DNA of 64,000 nucleotides, taken from NCBI RefSeq assembly GCF_007830295.1, contig NZ_VLKC01000002.1, positions 1,459,740-1,523,739 on the forward strand, given 5' to 3'. Shown piece after piece: positions 24,186 to 31,615 of the stretch (position 1 is the first letter of the stretch; the number at the start of each line of letters is the position of its first letter). The stretch is from Sporomusa sp. KB1. Lineage in GTDB: Bacteria; Bacillota; Negativicutes; Sporomusales; Sporomusaceae. The notes under the pieces were generated by a model, which saw only the letters and a program-made list of their open reading frames with translations, did not search any database and was not told the origin of the DNA. Both the position numbers and the translations under genes were made by a program.

Positions 24186-24371
24186 TATAAAAAGAATGAG
24201 CTGCAAGAAAGCAATTCTTGCAGCTCATAAATACAGCAAAGCCAAGCCCCTACCGGGCATGACAAGGATATATTCCGTGAGTGAAAAGAATGTGTCTTTC
24301 TTGCATAGGCATAATAAAGCAAGAGGGGGTTTGCCACTCTAATCTATTATGCTCCAAAATTAGCAAGAAAG
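24186..24371 (-). promoter_or_regulatory. Transcription attenuator leader of the Lsa-type gene
   Basis: A terminator hairpin GAGCTGCAAGAA/TTCTTGCAGCTC (24198-24226) with CTTTTT behind it stands directly before the ribosome binding site. Upstream, TGCAAGAAAG (24296-24305) can pair with the 3' arm of the terminator or with CTTTCTTGC further upstream (24363-24371). This gives four alternating segments, the classic layout of ribosome-controlled antitermination, as established for some ABC-F genes (for example lmo0919 and vmlR). Confidence 0.75.
24250..24312 (-). CDS. Putative leader peptide of the Lsa-type gene
   Basis: A 20-residue frame (MPMQERHILFTHGIYPCHAR) covers the antiterminator segment 24296-24305 and ends 24 bases before the terminator hairpin. 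A ribosome stalled on it by an antibiotic could expose the antiterminator. No strong Shine-Dalgarno is visible, so translation is uncertain; the second ATG (24306) is an alternative start. Confidence 0.45.
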   Translation of the reverse strand: MPMQERHILFTHGIYPCHAR

Positions 24372-24782
24372 AATAATCATCTTTTCAACTCCAATCGTTT
24401 ATTTGCAATTATTATATCATTCCTTATTTAAATATTCAATAAACACAACCTGGAAATACAGCAGTACTTTACCTACTGCGGCTCCTTTTTTCCGCTATTC
24501 TTTTGCCTCCTGAACAGCCTTATACGCTAAAGCGGCTTCTCTGGCCTGCATCGCCATCCGGCTGTGAGAAGCCAGCGACCAATGTCATAAAGCTTAACTT
24601 ACATAATTTTACACGGAACGTTTTTTGTCAATCGGATATTTATTTTTTCTTGAAGGTTCTCTTCGAGGAAAGCTCCTGTCCGGTCGTACGGGGACAAGAT
24701 TCTTGGTTATGTTACTCATTGCTTTATCAAATAAAATTGTTCGTTTTTTGGATCGTCCTCATAGAAACGTACAGTCATTCAC
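24372..24782. other. Intergenic region with a small gene relic
   Basis: The promoter of the Lsa leader is expected here; TTGAAA at about 24388 is a candidate -35. At 24500-24592 on the minus strand a protein-like tail (SHSRMAMQAREAALAYKAVQ) ends in a stop without any upstream gene, which suggests a relic. Nothing else was recognised. Confidence 0.35.
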
Positions 24783-25538
24783 CTACCGTTTTATATCATA
24801 ATAAAATTCATCTGAACACTTTCGATTTCTACCGTTATGATAGGCAAAAAGTATTTGCGGTTTTATTACGAAGACCCAATCACCAAACATATCAAATTTT
24901 CTACTGGAAGTTGTGATATGTGCTTTGGTAATTGTACCGTAGGTTTTCCCCAACGCCTTACCATGTTCCTTTAGACGGAGAGCAAAATCAGCATCTTCTG
25001 CCATAATCCGATTTTCGTCAAATCCTTGTATAGCGTCAAAATCTTTTTTAAAACACCACAACAGTCCTAAAGAAATAAATCCATGTTTAATAAATGTTGG
25101 TATAGCTGTCAGCAACAAGGCTAATGTTGATGCCATTATCCCTAATGACATCCTCTCTGGTTTCATCATAACCCCGCCACCGATATATTCGCCTGACATA
25201 AGATGTTTTTCAATTTCTGTCAGCATTGTATCGCTCATCCAGCTATCCGCATCTATGGTAACTAATATCTCTCCTTTTGCTATCTTTGCTCCAGCATTTC
25301 TAATCTTCGAAAGATTTTTAGCGTCTTCCCTTACTATAACGCAGCCATACAATAACGCTATTTCTTCAGTTCGGTCAGTGCATCGATTCAACACTACTAT
25401 TATTTCAACTCGATCTTTATAAGGTACTGACGCCTTGAGAATAGAATCCAAGCATTTTGTTATATATTTTTCTTCATTATAAGCTGGTATTACAACAGAA
25501 AGCTTTACTTTTTTCTCTGTTGCCCCTTGAATTGTCAT
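24783..25538 (-). CDS. Family 2 glycosyltransferase
   Basis: ATG 25538 (AGAGG 9 bases upstream) gives 251 residues with a GT-A fold: SVVIPAYNEEKYI near the start, VLNRCTDRTEE, DADSW as the metal-binding DxD, and AEDADFALRLKEHGK as the ED motif. One hydrophobic stretch near residue 125 may be membrane-associated. Sugar donor and acceptor are unknown. The start lies inside the preceding membrane protein gene (62-base overlap), so translation is probably coupled. Confidence 0.85.
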   Translation of the reverse strand: MTIQGATEKKVKLSVVIPAYNEEKYITKCLDSILKASVPYKDRVEIIVVLNRCTDRTEEIALLYGCVIVREDAKNLSKIRNAGAKIAKGEILVTIDADSWMSDTMLTEIEKHLMSGEYIGGGVMMKPERMSLGIMASTLALLLTAIPTFIKHGFISLGLLWCFKKDFDAIQGFDENRIMAEDADFALRLKEHGKALGKTYGTITKAHITTSSRKFDMFGDWVFVIKPQILFAYHNGRNRKCSDEFYYDIKR

Positions 25539-25923
25539 TGTGTTCCGCCTCTTTCCTTTGAGCATTTTGAATATCATGGAGATAAAATGCCCAACGAGGC
25601 AGGAAATACCTTGAGTTCCAAGGCTGGTTTAGAATTAGAAGAATTAATAGTATTAGTAAATATACTAAAAATATAGCATCAGATATTATATAATGTCCCG
25701 ATAATGAAAAAAAATTATCTGTTAGGTGGTGTAAGCTTTTATCAATAGTTTGTCGGATTAATATCGATATTAGTACAATCGGAAAAAATAAACCTAATAG
25801 TTTTCGTAGATCACCAATTCTCATAGGGCCTAATTTACATAAGAAAACTCCAAAGACATATCCTGTAATTCTAATTGGTACTATGATATATATTGCCATT
25901 AAGAGGCTTAGAACAAACGTCAT
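25477..25923 (-). CDS. Small multi-helix membrane protein before the glycosyltransferase
   Basis: The 148 residues have four hydrophobic segments (FVLSLLMAIYIIVPIRITGY, LGLFFPIVLISILI, IISDAIFLVYLLILLILLIL and a short one). The C-terminus is polar and overlaps the glycosyltransferase gene in another frame. It could be a membrane anchor or flippase-like partner; no family was recognised. The overlapping C-terminal 20 residues are of low complexity and may not be conserved. Confidence 0.5.
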   Translation of the reverse strand: MTFVLSLLMAIYIIVPIRITGYVFGVFLCKLGPMRIGDLRKLLGLFFPIVLISILIRQTIDKSLHHLTDNFFSLSGHYIISDAIFLVYLLILLILLILNQPWNSRYFLPRWAFYLHDIQNAQRKEAEHNDNSRGNREKSKAFCCNTSL

Positions 25924-26095
25924 ATAAGTCTCCTTTTCATATAAACTTTAAGTTCCACTTATATTATAACGCTTTTTGCACGCGAATGGATAATTAAAGC
26001 CGCTGATCCTAAACCTATAAATTACGCTTTGTTACATATAATTTTTATTACTCCTTCAAGTTATAAAATGATGAAGATACCTTTATACCTAGACC

Positions 26096-26551
26096 CTATT
26101 TAGGCTCATCAATTGATGTATAATATACTTTCTTATATCTGACACCCCAATCGTTACCTTTAATTTCATTTCCTTGTTCATTTCTTCTTATAAGATACAT
26201 TTTATATTGATTATTCTCCAAGGCAACACGACATACAATATTATTAGTTGTCCAAGATCCATCAGGTTTTTTTAACGAAACAACAATCGATGATTCTCCC
26301 ATCGGATTAACATTCTCAGCGCGAAGAATTTTAAGGTTATTTTCATTAAACGAATATCTAACCTCAGTGCCAACTAGCGTAGTCCAATTTCCATAAAGTA
26401 ATTCTTTTGCCATTTGATAATTGCTTTTTTCAGCATACACAGTTGCTCCAGTAAAAAAACTTGAGAAAAATAAGGCTATCATTAAAGCTACAGCAACTCG
26501 TTGCCCCTTCGACCAAATTCTAAATTCCTTTTTAATATAATTTCCCCACAT
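26096..26551 (-). CDS. Membrane-anchored or secreted hypothetical protein
   Basis: ATG 26551 lies 9 bases after AAGGA; 151 residues. A basic head (KKEFRIWSKGQR) precedes one hydrophobic helix with a possible cut at VYAEK. The outer part contains LLYGNWTTLVGTEVRYSF and ends with WGVRYKKVYYTSID, a beta-rich style seen in small lipocalin-like (DUF-type) proteins. The function is unknown. It is flanked by long AT-rich intergenic DNA. Confidence 0.55.
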   Translation of the reverse strand: MWGNYIKKEFRIWSKGQRVAVALMIALFFSSFFTGATVYAEKSNYQMAKELLYGNWTTLVGTEVRYSFNENNLKILRAENVNPMGESSIVVSLKKPDGSWTTNNIVCRVALENNQYKMYLIRRNEQGNEIKGNDWGVRYKKVYYTSIDEPK

Positions 26552-26798
26552 TTTCAACACTCCTTGTTTTTTAATTAATACGTCCTTGTTTTAAAATAAT
26601 GCAGCTCTACATTTGAGTAATTCTATTCTTTACATAATTATCCTTCATCTTCACCTTTATGAATTCGATATTCTAAATTTAATTTCCATCGACAATTTCA
26701 TAAATAAATAATCTACTTTTTTGTTGTAAGATCATTGCACTACTTATTTTCGAGAAAATACTGTTATATCTAACATCTTCAATTATTGAATTTTGAAG

Positions 26799-26942
26799 TC
26801 ATTTAATACCATACTCTACGGGAATAGTGATCAGATTTATTCTTTCATTCTTACAGCACTGAACATAATCACCGAGTGCTTTCTTACTCCCTTGTACCCA
26901 TGCTTCAGGTTCATCGTCAAGATATGTACCAACAATAAACAT
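26799..26942 (-). pseudogene. 47-codon relic
   Basis: A frame from ATG 26942 to TGA 26799 reads protein-like sequence (MFIVGTYLDDEPEAWVQG, then YVQCCKNERINLITIPVEYG) but lacks a ribosome binding site and is preceded by a hairpin (26950-26985). It is probably the C-terminal end of a lost gene. Confidence 0.3.
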
Positions 26943-27087
26943 ATATAGTGGATAGCCCAGTCTGTCGAAAAAAACAGATGGGCTACTCTTTTGTTATCAA
27001 AATGCTATCAACTGTATTTTTCACCTAAAATAAAAAAACCAAAAGTCTTAACTGCAGCAGTTACAACTTTTGGTATAATTGACTTCA

Positions 27088-27147
27088 TGGCGGAGAGGGT
27101 GGAATTCGAACCCACGGTCCCTTTGACAGGACACTTGATTTCGAGTC
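27088..27147 (-). repeat. 3' fragment of tRNA-Ser(CGA), candidate att site
   Basis: 60 bases match the 3' part of the complete tRNA gene at 35562-35651 (matching bases 35562-35621) with one difference. The match stops in the anticodon loop. A duplicated tRNA 3' end is the usual scar of integration at a tRNA gene. It lacks the 5' half, so it is not a functional tRNA. Confidence 0.85.
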
Positions 27148-27302
27148 TTGTTCGAACCGTATTATGTTATCTTTGCATGTTTATAATGAACTGATGACCT
27201 ACGCTTTACGAAAGCGTCCGAAAGTGTGTTTCTGTTATTTTCAGTGCTATTAATTTAGGAAAATCAATGGTTTCGGTTTTTAATTATCTTTAAACACCAT
27301 CG

Positions 27303-27325
27303 TTTTAGGACAACTTTTAGGACAA
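27303..27325. repeat. Two direct repeats near the att fragment
   Basis: TTTTAGGACAA occurs twice with a 12-bp period. Such closely spaced repeats beside an att core resemble arm-type integrase sites. They also abut the terminator at 27324-27350. Confidence 0.4.
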
Positions 27326-27350
27326 AAAAATTCCCGGCACACGCCAGGGG
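27324..27350 (-). terminator. Rho-independent terminator of the 68-residue protein gene
   Basis: Minus strand: CCCTGGC-GTGT-GCCGGG followed by AATTTTTTT, 10 bases after the stop of the gene at 27360-27566. Confidence 0.7.
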
Positions 27351-27359
27351 TGTATTCGT

Positions 27360-27566
27360 TTAGCTCAGTTTTGTGTTGTGGCATTTCATAGCAAATTGAA
27401 TATAGCCTTCAAGATTCTCGATTATTTCCTGTTTGTCTTTCTGTGAGATAGTTTCTAGTTTAGTCGTACCTGCAATTTCTCTTATCATTTGTTGAACTTG
27501 ATAAGAGAAATACCCTAAATTCTCAAGTTGGATAACTAGTTCGTTAATTTTGTCATTGTTTCTCAA
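27360..27566 (-). CDS. Small helical protein behind a GEMM-like leader
   Basis: The TTG start at 27566 lies 6 bases after GGGGGG; 68 residues. Predicted helices include LVIQLENLGYFSYQVQQMI and KQEIIENLEGYIQFAMKC. Small proteins of this style are common in Negativicutes and Clostridia; no function is known to me. The gene follows a riboswitch-like RNA plus terminator (27616-27714) and has its own terminator, so it is a single-gene regulated unit. Confidence 0.65.
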   Translation of the reverse strand: MRNNDKINELVIQLENLGYFSYQVQQMIREIAGTTKLETISQKDKQEIIENLEGYIQFAMKCHNTKLS

Positions 27567-27615
27567 GTCAATCCCCCCCTCAAAGTTGTCTATATATTAA
27601 TATGGGCGCTTTTAT

Positions 27616-27714
27616 AAAAAAATAACCAGATTGCTTTTATGCAACCTGGTTATAGTAGATTATCAAATTTTTAGATCCATGGCTTTACAACTCTTCCTTT
27701 CAGAGGGTTGCGTG
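27616..27714 (-). ncRNA. Degenerate c-di-GMP-I (GEMM) riboswitch with terminator
   Basis: Minus strand: CGCAACCCTCTGAAAGGAAG, then GTAAAGCCATGGATCTAAA and finally TATAACCAGGTTGC follow the c-di-GMP-I order and match the clear example at 62770-62866. The core GACGCAAAGCC is here GTTGTAAAGCC. The 3' aptamer strand is shared with a terminator (ATAACCAG-GTTGC..GCAAT-CTGGTTAT then T7, 27616-27653). Altered core bases may mean decay or altered ligand use. Confidence 0.6.
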
Positions 27715-27807
27715 TATTATTTTATAACACTGAAGTATTAGTAATGTGTTAATTTCCAAATTCATTATTACATGTAAAAATATTTCATATCATATTTGTT
27801 TTCTTCT

Positions 27808-28026
27808 CTAAAACCATTTCCCATCCGAATCATCATGAAACAGGTTAACCTGCTTATTACGAATCTTGCAAACATACCGCATACCGTGACCGCCGCCGAT
27901 CAGCGACGGCATGCGAACGTCCATGATACGGTCGATTTCAAATTTGCGGCCGTCTGGCCAGTGCATTATTAGTGGATGGATGTTGCCGGATTTATCGTGT
28001 TGGGCTGTTTCTCGTTTTGCTACTCT
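27808..28026 (-). pseudogene. Relic of a small phage-type protein
   Basis: An open stretch, closed upstream by TAA 28027-28029, reads LIMHWPDGRKFEIDRIMDVR then GGGHGMRYVCKIRNKQVNLF and ends at TAG 27808. Similar small proteins with a HWPDGR..EIDRV core occur in Firmicute genomes. No start codon with a ribosome binding site exists, so the N-terminus seems lost. Confidence 0.5.
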
Positions 28027-28249
28027 TTAATGATTCAATGTGAGGATTATTATCGCAAATTTCTTTATAAGTCCATAGGGGTGAAACTAAAACGATATCA
28101 ATTTTGCACTGCTCAAGATCGCGAGATTGGCTAAGAGCAATTACATTATATTCCTCAACGTTTGCTTCTATGGTACCTGATATTTTGCTATGAGTCGGAA
28201 TAATTATTCTTTTAAATTGGTGTCGATATATGGGGGAGTTGTTTTGCAA
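27992..28249 (-). CDS. Hypothetical protein, weakly supported
   Basis: The 85-residue frame starts at a TTG with a poorly placed GGGGA. It contains IIIPTHSKISGTIEANVEEY and DIVLVSPLWTYKEICDNNP, which read like the nucleotide-binding loop region of a PTS IIB-type or kinase-like domain, but no family can be named. The last residues run over the relic at 27808-28026. It may be a fragment. Confidence 0.3.
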   Translation of the reverse strand: MQNNSPIYRHQFKRIIIPTHSKISGTIEANVEEYNVIALSQSRDLEQCKIDIVLVSPLWTYKEICDNNPHIESLKSSKTRNSPTR

Positions 28250-28302
28250 TAAAATCAGATAATCCCCGAATGGCGAATTATTCGCTGTCCGATGGTTATT
28301 TC

Positions 28303-28767
28303 TTAATAACTGTGTTCATCTGCTTCGGCCTCTGCCTTTGTTAGATGTACGGTTCCTTTCGGATGTTGGGGTGGCGCATAAATTGAATATAGTTTCAACG
28401 GGATTTCCCCCGTATTAATTAGGTTATGCCAAGTACATGCTGGAATAACAAAGGCATAGCCATCACAGACATCTCTTTGGAAACACAAATCATTTTTGCA
28501 AGCACCCATTTTAACAATCCCCAACCCTTTTTCAATATGGATGAACTGGTCAACATGATGGTGAATTTCCAGCCCAATTTCACCGCCAACAGGGATACAC
28601 ATTAGGGTTAGCTGCATAAAATCTCCCGTCCATATAGTGGTGCGGAATGCCTTATTTCGTTTTGTTGCCTGCGCTATATTTATGACAAAAGGGTTTGGAC
28701 CATGGTCAATTGTCTGATAAGCGCTTGGCGCTTTGTTCATGTAAAATTTAGGGCAGTAGCCATTCAT
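28303..28767 (-). CDS. Cupin-domain protein
   Basis: A single cupin barrel of 154 residues (usual size for such proteins). Cupin motif 1 is G-GEIGLEIHHHVDQFIHIEKG, with two histidines and a glutamine/glutamate as metal ligands, and motif 2 is PACTWHNLINTG with the third histidine. Relatives resemble the C-terminal cupin of mannose-6-phosphate isomerases and are found in many anaerobes; the substrate is unknown. AAAAGGAG precedes the ATG. It lies within the tRNA-Ser-flanked region. Confidence 0.85.
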   Translation of the reverse strand: MNGYCPKFYMNKAPSAYQTIDHGPNPFVINIAQATKRNKAFRTTIWTGDFMQLTLMCIPVGGEIGLEIHHHVDQFIHIEKGLGIVKMGACKNDLCFQRDVCDGYAFVIPACTWHNLINTGEIPLKLYSIYAPPQHPKGTVHLTKAEAEADEHSY

Positions 28768-28941
28768 ACTATTCTCCTTTTCTGTATGTTTGTTACCATT
28801 ATATGACGCTATGCAGAATTAGGTGATATGTATATTCGTTATGTCTAACTGTTGCGTGAAATACTCTCTAAGTTAAAAAACCATCCTCCAACAATTGATA
28901 TACTCCCCTTAAAGTCCCTCAAGGTAGACAGGTTAAATAAT

Positions 28942-28969
28942 AAAAACTGCCCCATCCCGAAGGACAGAG
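28942..28969 (-). terminator. Rho-independent terminator of the 28-residue protein gene
   Basis: Minus strand: CTGTCC-TTCGGGAT-GGGGCAG with a T5 run directly after, 16 bases from the stop of the gene at 28986-29072. Confidence 0.6.
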
Positions 28970-28985
28970 CGACTAAATCAAGAAA

Positions 28986-29072
28986 TTATGGCATCCAATT
29001 AAAAGCATAAATCAAAGAGCACAATGTAATAGCCCCAACGGAAACAAATCCGCAAATAAAATCCCAAAACAT
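28986..29072 (-). CDS. 28-residue membrane microprotein
   Basis: ATG 29072 has AAAGGGAGGG about 8 bases upstream. The product is nearly all hydrophobic (FWDFICGFVSVGAITLCSLI), ending YAFNWMP. It has its own terminator. Translation is supported by the ribosome binding site and terminator; the function is unknown. Confidence 0.5.
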   Translation of the reverse strand: MFWDFICGFVSVGAITLCSLIYAFNWMP

Positions 29073-29161
29073 TACTAATCCCTCCCTTTAAAAACAAGAA
29101 CATTTACAGTATATGAGGGAGGTTTTATTTTGATTCCTGGAAAACATGCCAAATAGAAATG

Positions 29162-29198
29162 AAAAAAGCCGCCCACCAGGCGAACCCGGCAGGCGGCG
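29162..29198 (-). terminator. Rho-independent terminator of the FN3 relic
   Basis: Minus strand: a GC-rich stem GCCGCC..GGGCGGC with TTTTTT behind, about 15 bases after the TAA of the FN3-protein relic. Confidence 0.7.
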
Positions 29199-29212
29199 GT
29201 GGTCAGTGCGTA

Positions 29213-29959
29213 TTATGCTACTGGAATCACTTCAAAGCTGCTGATTTTATCATATACTAAGTAATCTTTACTATTCGTCATTACCTTATTCAACTGATAT
29301 ACGGAAGTACCTGTGCCAACGGTGCGAGTAAACCAGCCAATAAAGCCATCAATCTCAGTCTTGGGCAGCTTGTATTCCTACTCGCTGGAGTCGATCATGG
29401 TTACCCGTAACAAAGCATTCTCTGTAGTAGGCGGCGTTACCACTGCCTTGGGGGTTGCGGAAGCTTCATTGGAATTAGCGCTTTCCCCCTCAGCAGTTAC
29501 GGCCGTTACCACATAGTAATAGGTAGTGCCATTGACTACGGAATTATCAATATAGCTTGTGCCAAATACGTTAGTAGCAATTGTTTCGTATGGGCCGCCT
29601 GCAGTTGCTGAACGTTTTACGTTGTATCCGGTCGCTCCAGTAATAGCAGTCCAAGAGAGAGATACTTTAGTGTCGCCTGCTGTTGCGGTTAGGTTGGTTG
29701 GTGATGGTATAGACACCTGGTTTGGATTATATGGTTTAAGTTCTCCGTTTTCATCAATGTCCATAGCATCTAATAAATAATTTGTTGTAAAACTACTGTC
29801 ATTCACAGCAATTTTGACATGATGATCACTATCGCTTAGATTTTGAATATCCGCATCAAGCCTTTGTTCAATATGAGTTCCAACTTGGCTAAATGATGCA
29901 AGTTTTACATCATCAATAAATACATCAATTGATGATGCTCTTGCAGACTCGCAGACCAG
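29213..29959 (-). pseudogene. Fibronectin type III domain protein, interrupted by in-frame stop
   Basis: The frame is open upstream only to a TAG (29960-29962), so the N-terminal part is missing. What remains has a beta-rich piece (ASSIDVFIDDVKLASFSQVG), an FN3 domain (SPTNLTATAGDTKVSLSWTA through TYYYVVTAVTAEGESANSN) and a C-terminal unit. The C-terminal unit is cut by TAG at 29378-29380 but continues in frame with EYKLPKTEIDGFIGWF and SSFEVIPVA to TAA 29213. Related Firmicute surface proteins end in the same way. The stop and missing start mark it as decayed. Confidence 0.65.
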
Positions 29960-30022
29960 CTAAGTGAAGTCAAGCCCTTAACTACAATTTTTGTTTATGG
30001 AAAAATAAGTATAGCAAACAAG

Positions 30023-30054
30023 CCTCTATCAATATCGAACGATATTGATAGAGG
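30023..30054. repeat. Perfect inverted repeat near the IS110 transposase
   Basis: CCTCTATCAATATCG and its complement are separated by two bases. It lies 30 bases beyond the transposase stop. It may be an IS terminus structure or a terminator without a strong T run. Confidence 0.55.
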
Positions 30055-30084
30055 TATAATGTAATGTTTTGTTTTTCGTCTTCG

Positions 30085-31353
30085 TTAAGCCGCCTTTTGC
30101 AGGTGTTTTTGATACAGTTCAACCTGCTGATCAGGGGTAATCAAACGAAATGGCTGCTTATTCTTTAATACCGAGAATATGATACGTAGTAGCTTGTTCA
30201 TAACAGCGCCTAAGGCTTGTTTCTTGGTTTTCGTTTCGATTTTCCGTTGGTAATACTCATAAATCACCGAGTTAACCTGCGAACCTTTAGATTCCTTACG
30301 GATAGACGTCGTAGCAGCTATATAGAGTGCATGTCGGAGAAATGGTGATCCCCGTTTGGTTACTTTATTCTTTGTCCCTACAAAATTCCCCGATTGTTTA
30401 ACCGAAGGGTCGATACCGCTAAAAGCCACTAATTGCTTAGCGTTCGCAAACCGTTCAATATCACCAATTTCGCCCAAAATGATAGCTGCTAATGTATCAC
30501 CTATGCCCGGAATGCTTTTTAGGAAAGTGATTGCCGGTAACTGTTCAGCAAGTGCTTTAATCTGGTCATCGAGTAAACTAATTTGTGCGTCTAAAGATTG
30601 CACAATGCTAGCATAGCATTGTATTGTGGCGGCATAGGCCGACAAGGATATGCCAGTAACTTGGGCATCATCGGCGCAAGATAACAAATCAGCATATTTT
30701 TGCTGAGCATATAATCTACCCTTACGGGATACCGTTTGCAGCATGTCCAGTATGACATGCTGATTGGCTTTCTTGCTCCATTCACAAGGTGTGGGAAACT
30801 TATTTACTAGAGTCAATGCCGTAAGCGATCCCGGGTTAAGGATAGTAGGAAAAAGAGGAGCAATTTGTTCAATAGCACACTGTAACTTATTGAGCAAATT
30901 GGCTCGTTGTTCTACCAACTGCCCCCTTGTTCTTGCTAAGACCTTCAAATTGGCCAGCTGTTCTTTAGGCATAGTTGTAGGATAAAAAGCATGAACAAAT
31001 AACAGTCTGGCCAATTCAAGTGCATCAACCCGATCTGTCTTAACTTTCCTTACAACAGAATTTTTGATAGAATGGGAGATAAGGGGATTGATGTGGTAGA
31101 CTTCAAAACCCTGTTTCAAGAAAAAGTGGACGATGCGCTGAGAGTAGTGACCCGTGGATTCTAGGGCGATGAGCGGTTTACTACTAAATGCTTCTTCCAC
31201 TTTTCTTATTTGCCCTAGAACAAATAAAAGCCCTTGCTTAGTATTTAACGCTTTAAAAGGTTTCAAAAAGGTAGTACAAGTTGGAGATACTGCTGCATAA
31301 GAACAAAAATTTTTGGCTACATCAATGCCAATAACCGGACGATTAGTCAACAC
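30085..31353 (-). CDS. IS110-family transposase
   Basis: GTG 31353 lies 6 bases after AGGAGG; 422 residues. The N-terminal RuvC-like DEDD domain shows VIGIDVAKNFC (first Asp), ALESTGHYS (Glu) and KTDRVDALELARLL (Asp pair). The C-terminal transposase-20 domain has LKSIPGIGDTLAAIILGEIG and LVAFSGIDPSVKQSG with the catalytic serine. IS110 enzymes recombine DNA using a bridge RNA encoded in the element's non-coding end. The copy looks intact. Confidence 0.92.
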   Translation of the reverse strand: MLTNRPVIGIDVAKNFCSYAAVSPTCTTFLKPFKALNTKQGLLFVLGQIRKVEEAFSSKPLIALESTGHYSQRIVHFFLKQGFEVYHINPLISHSIKNSVVRKVKTDRVDALELARLLFVHAFYPTTMPKEQLANLKVLARTRGQLVEQRANLLNKLQCAIEQIAPLFPTILNPGSLTALTLVNKFPTPCEWSKKANQHVILDMLQTVSRKGRLYAQQKYADLLSCADDAQVTGISLSAYAATIQCYASIVQSLDAQISLLDDQIKALAEQLPAITFLKSIPGIGDTLAAIILGEIGDIERFANAKQLVAFSGIDPSVKQSGNFVGTKNKVTKRGSPFLRHALYIAATTSIRKESKGSQVNSVIYEYYQRKIETKTKKQALGAVMNKLLRIIFSVLKNKQPFRLITPDQQVELYQKHLQKAA

Positions 31354-31615
31354 CGCTGACCTCCTATAAGATAAATTGAAGGGTTATCCATTCCAAGCTC
31401 AAAGATTACCGCCTTGCACGTGAAACGGGAATAAGCTCCCAACCAGCTAAAACGTAAATGCTTTGGAAATGGATGAATTGTCTGTAGGCATGGGTATAGA
31501 AAAATCTTCCCTGGGACGGGGCCATTCATATCCTTCTTCCTCATTATACCTAGAAACTGATTGTTCGGAGTTTTTCTATCCCAAAATGGATAACCCTTCT
31601 GTACTATATCTTACA
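31354..31615 (-). mobile_element. Long non-coding 5' end of the IS110 element, candidate bridge RNA region
   Basis: About 260 bases upstream of the transposase hold no gene. GAAGGGTTATCCATT (31378-31392) recurs inverted at 31585-31599, a perfect 15-bp pair. In IS110-group elements the bridge RNA is encoded upstream of the transposase, which fits this place and length. Exact element ends were not determined. Confidence 0.5.

Noticed and set aside
27088..27147. Second tRNA-Ser gene
   Set aside because: Only the 3' 60 bases are present; acceptor 5' strand, D arm and anticodon are missing, so it is an att-type duplicate.
29378..29380. TAG read as pyrrolysine in the FN3 protein
   Set aside because: The gene also lacks its N-terminus, other broken genes here use TAA or frameshifts, and no pyl gene is in the window; decay is simpler.
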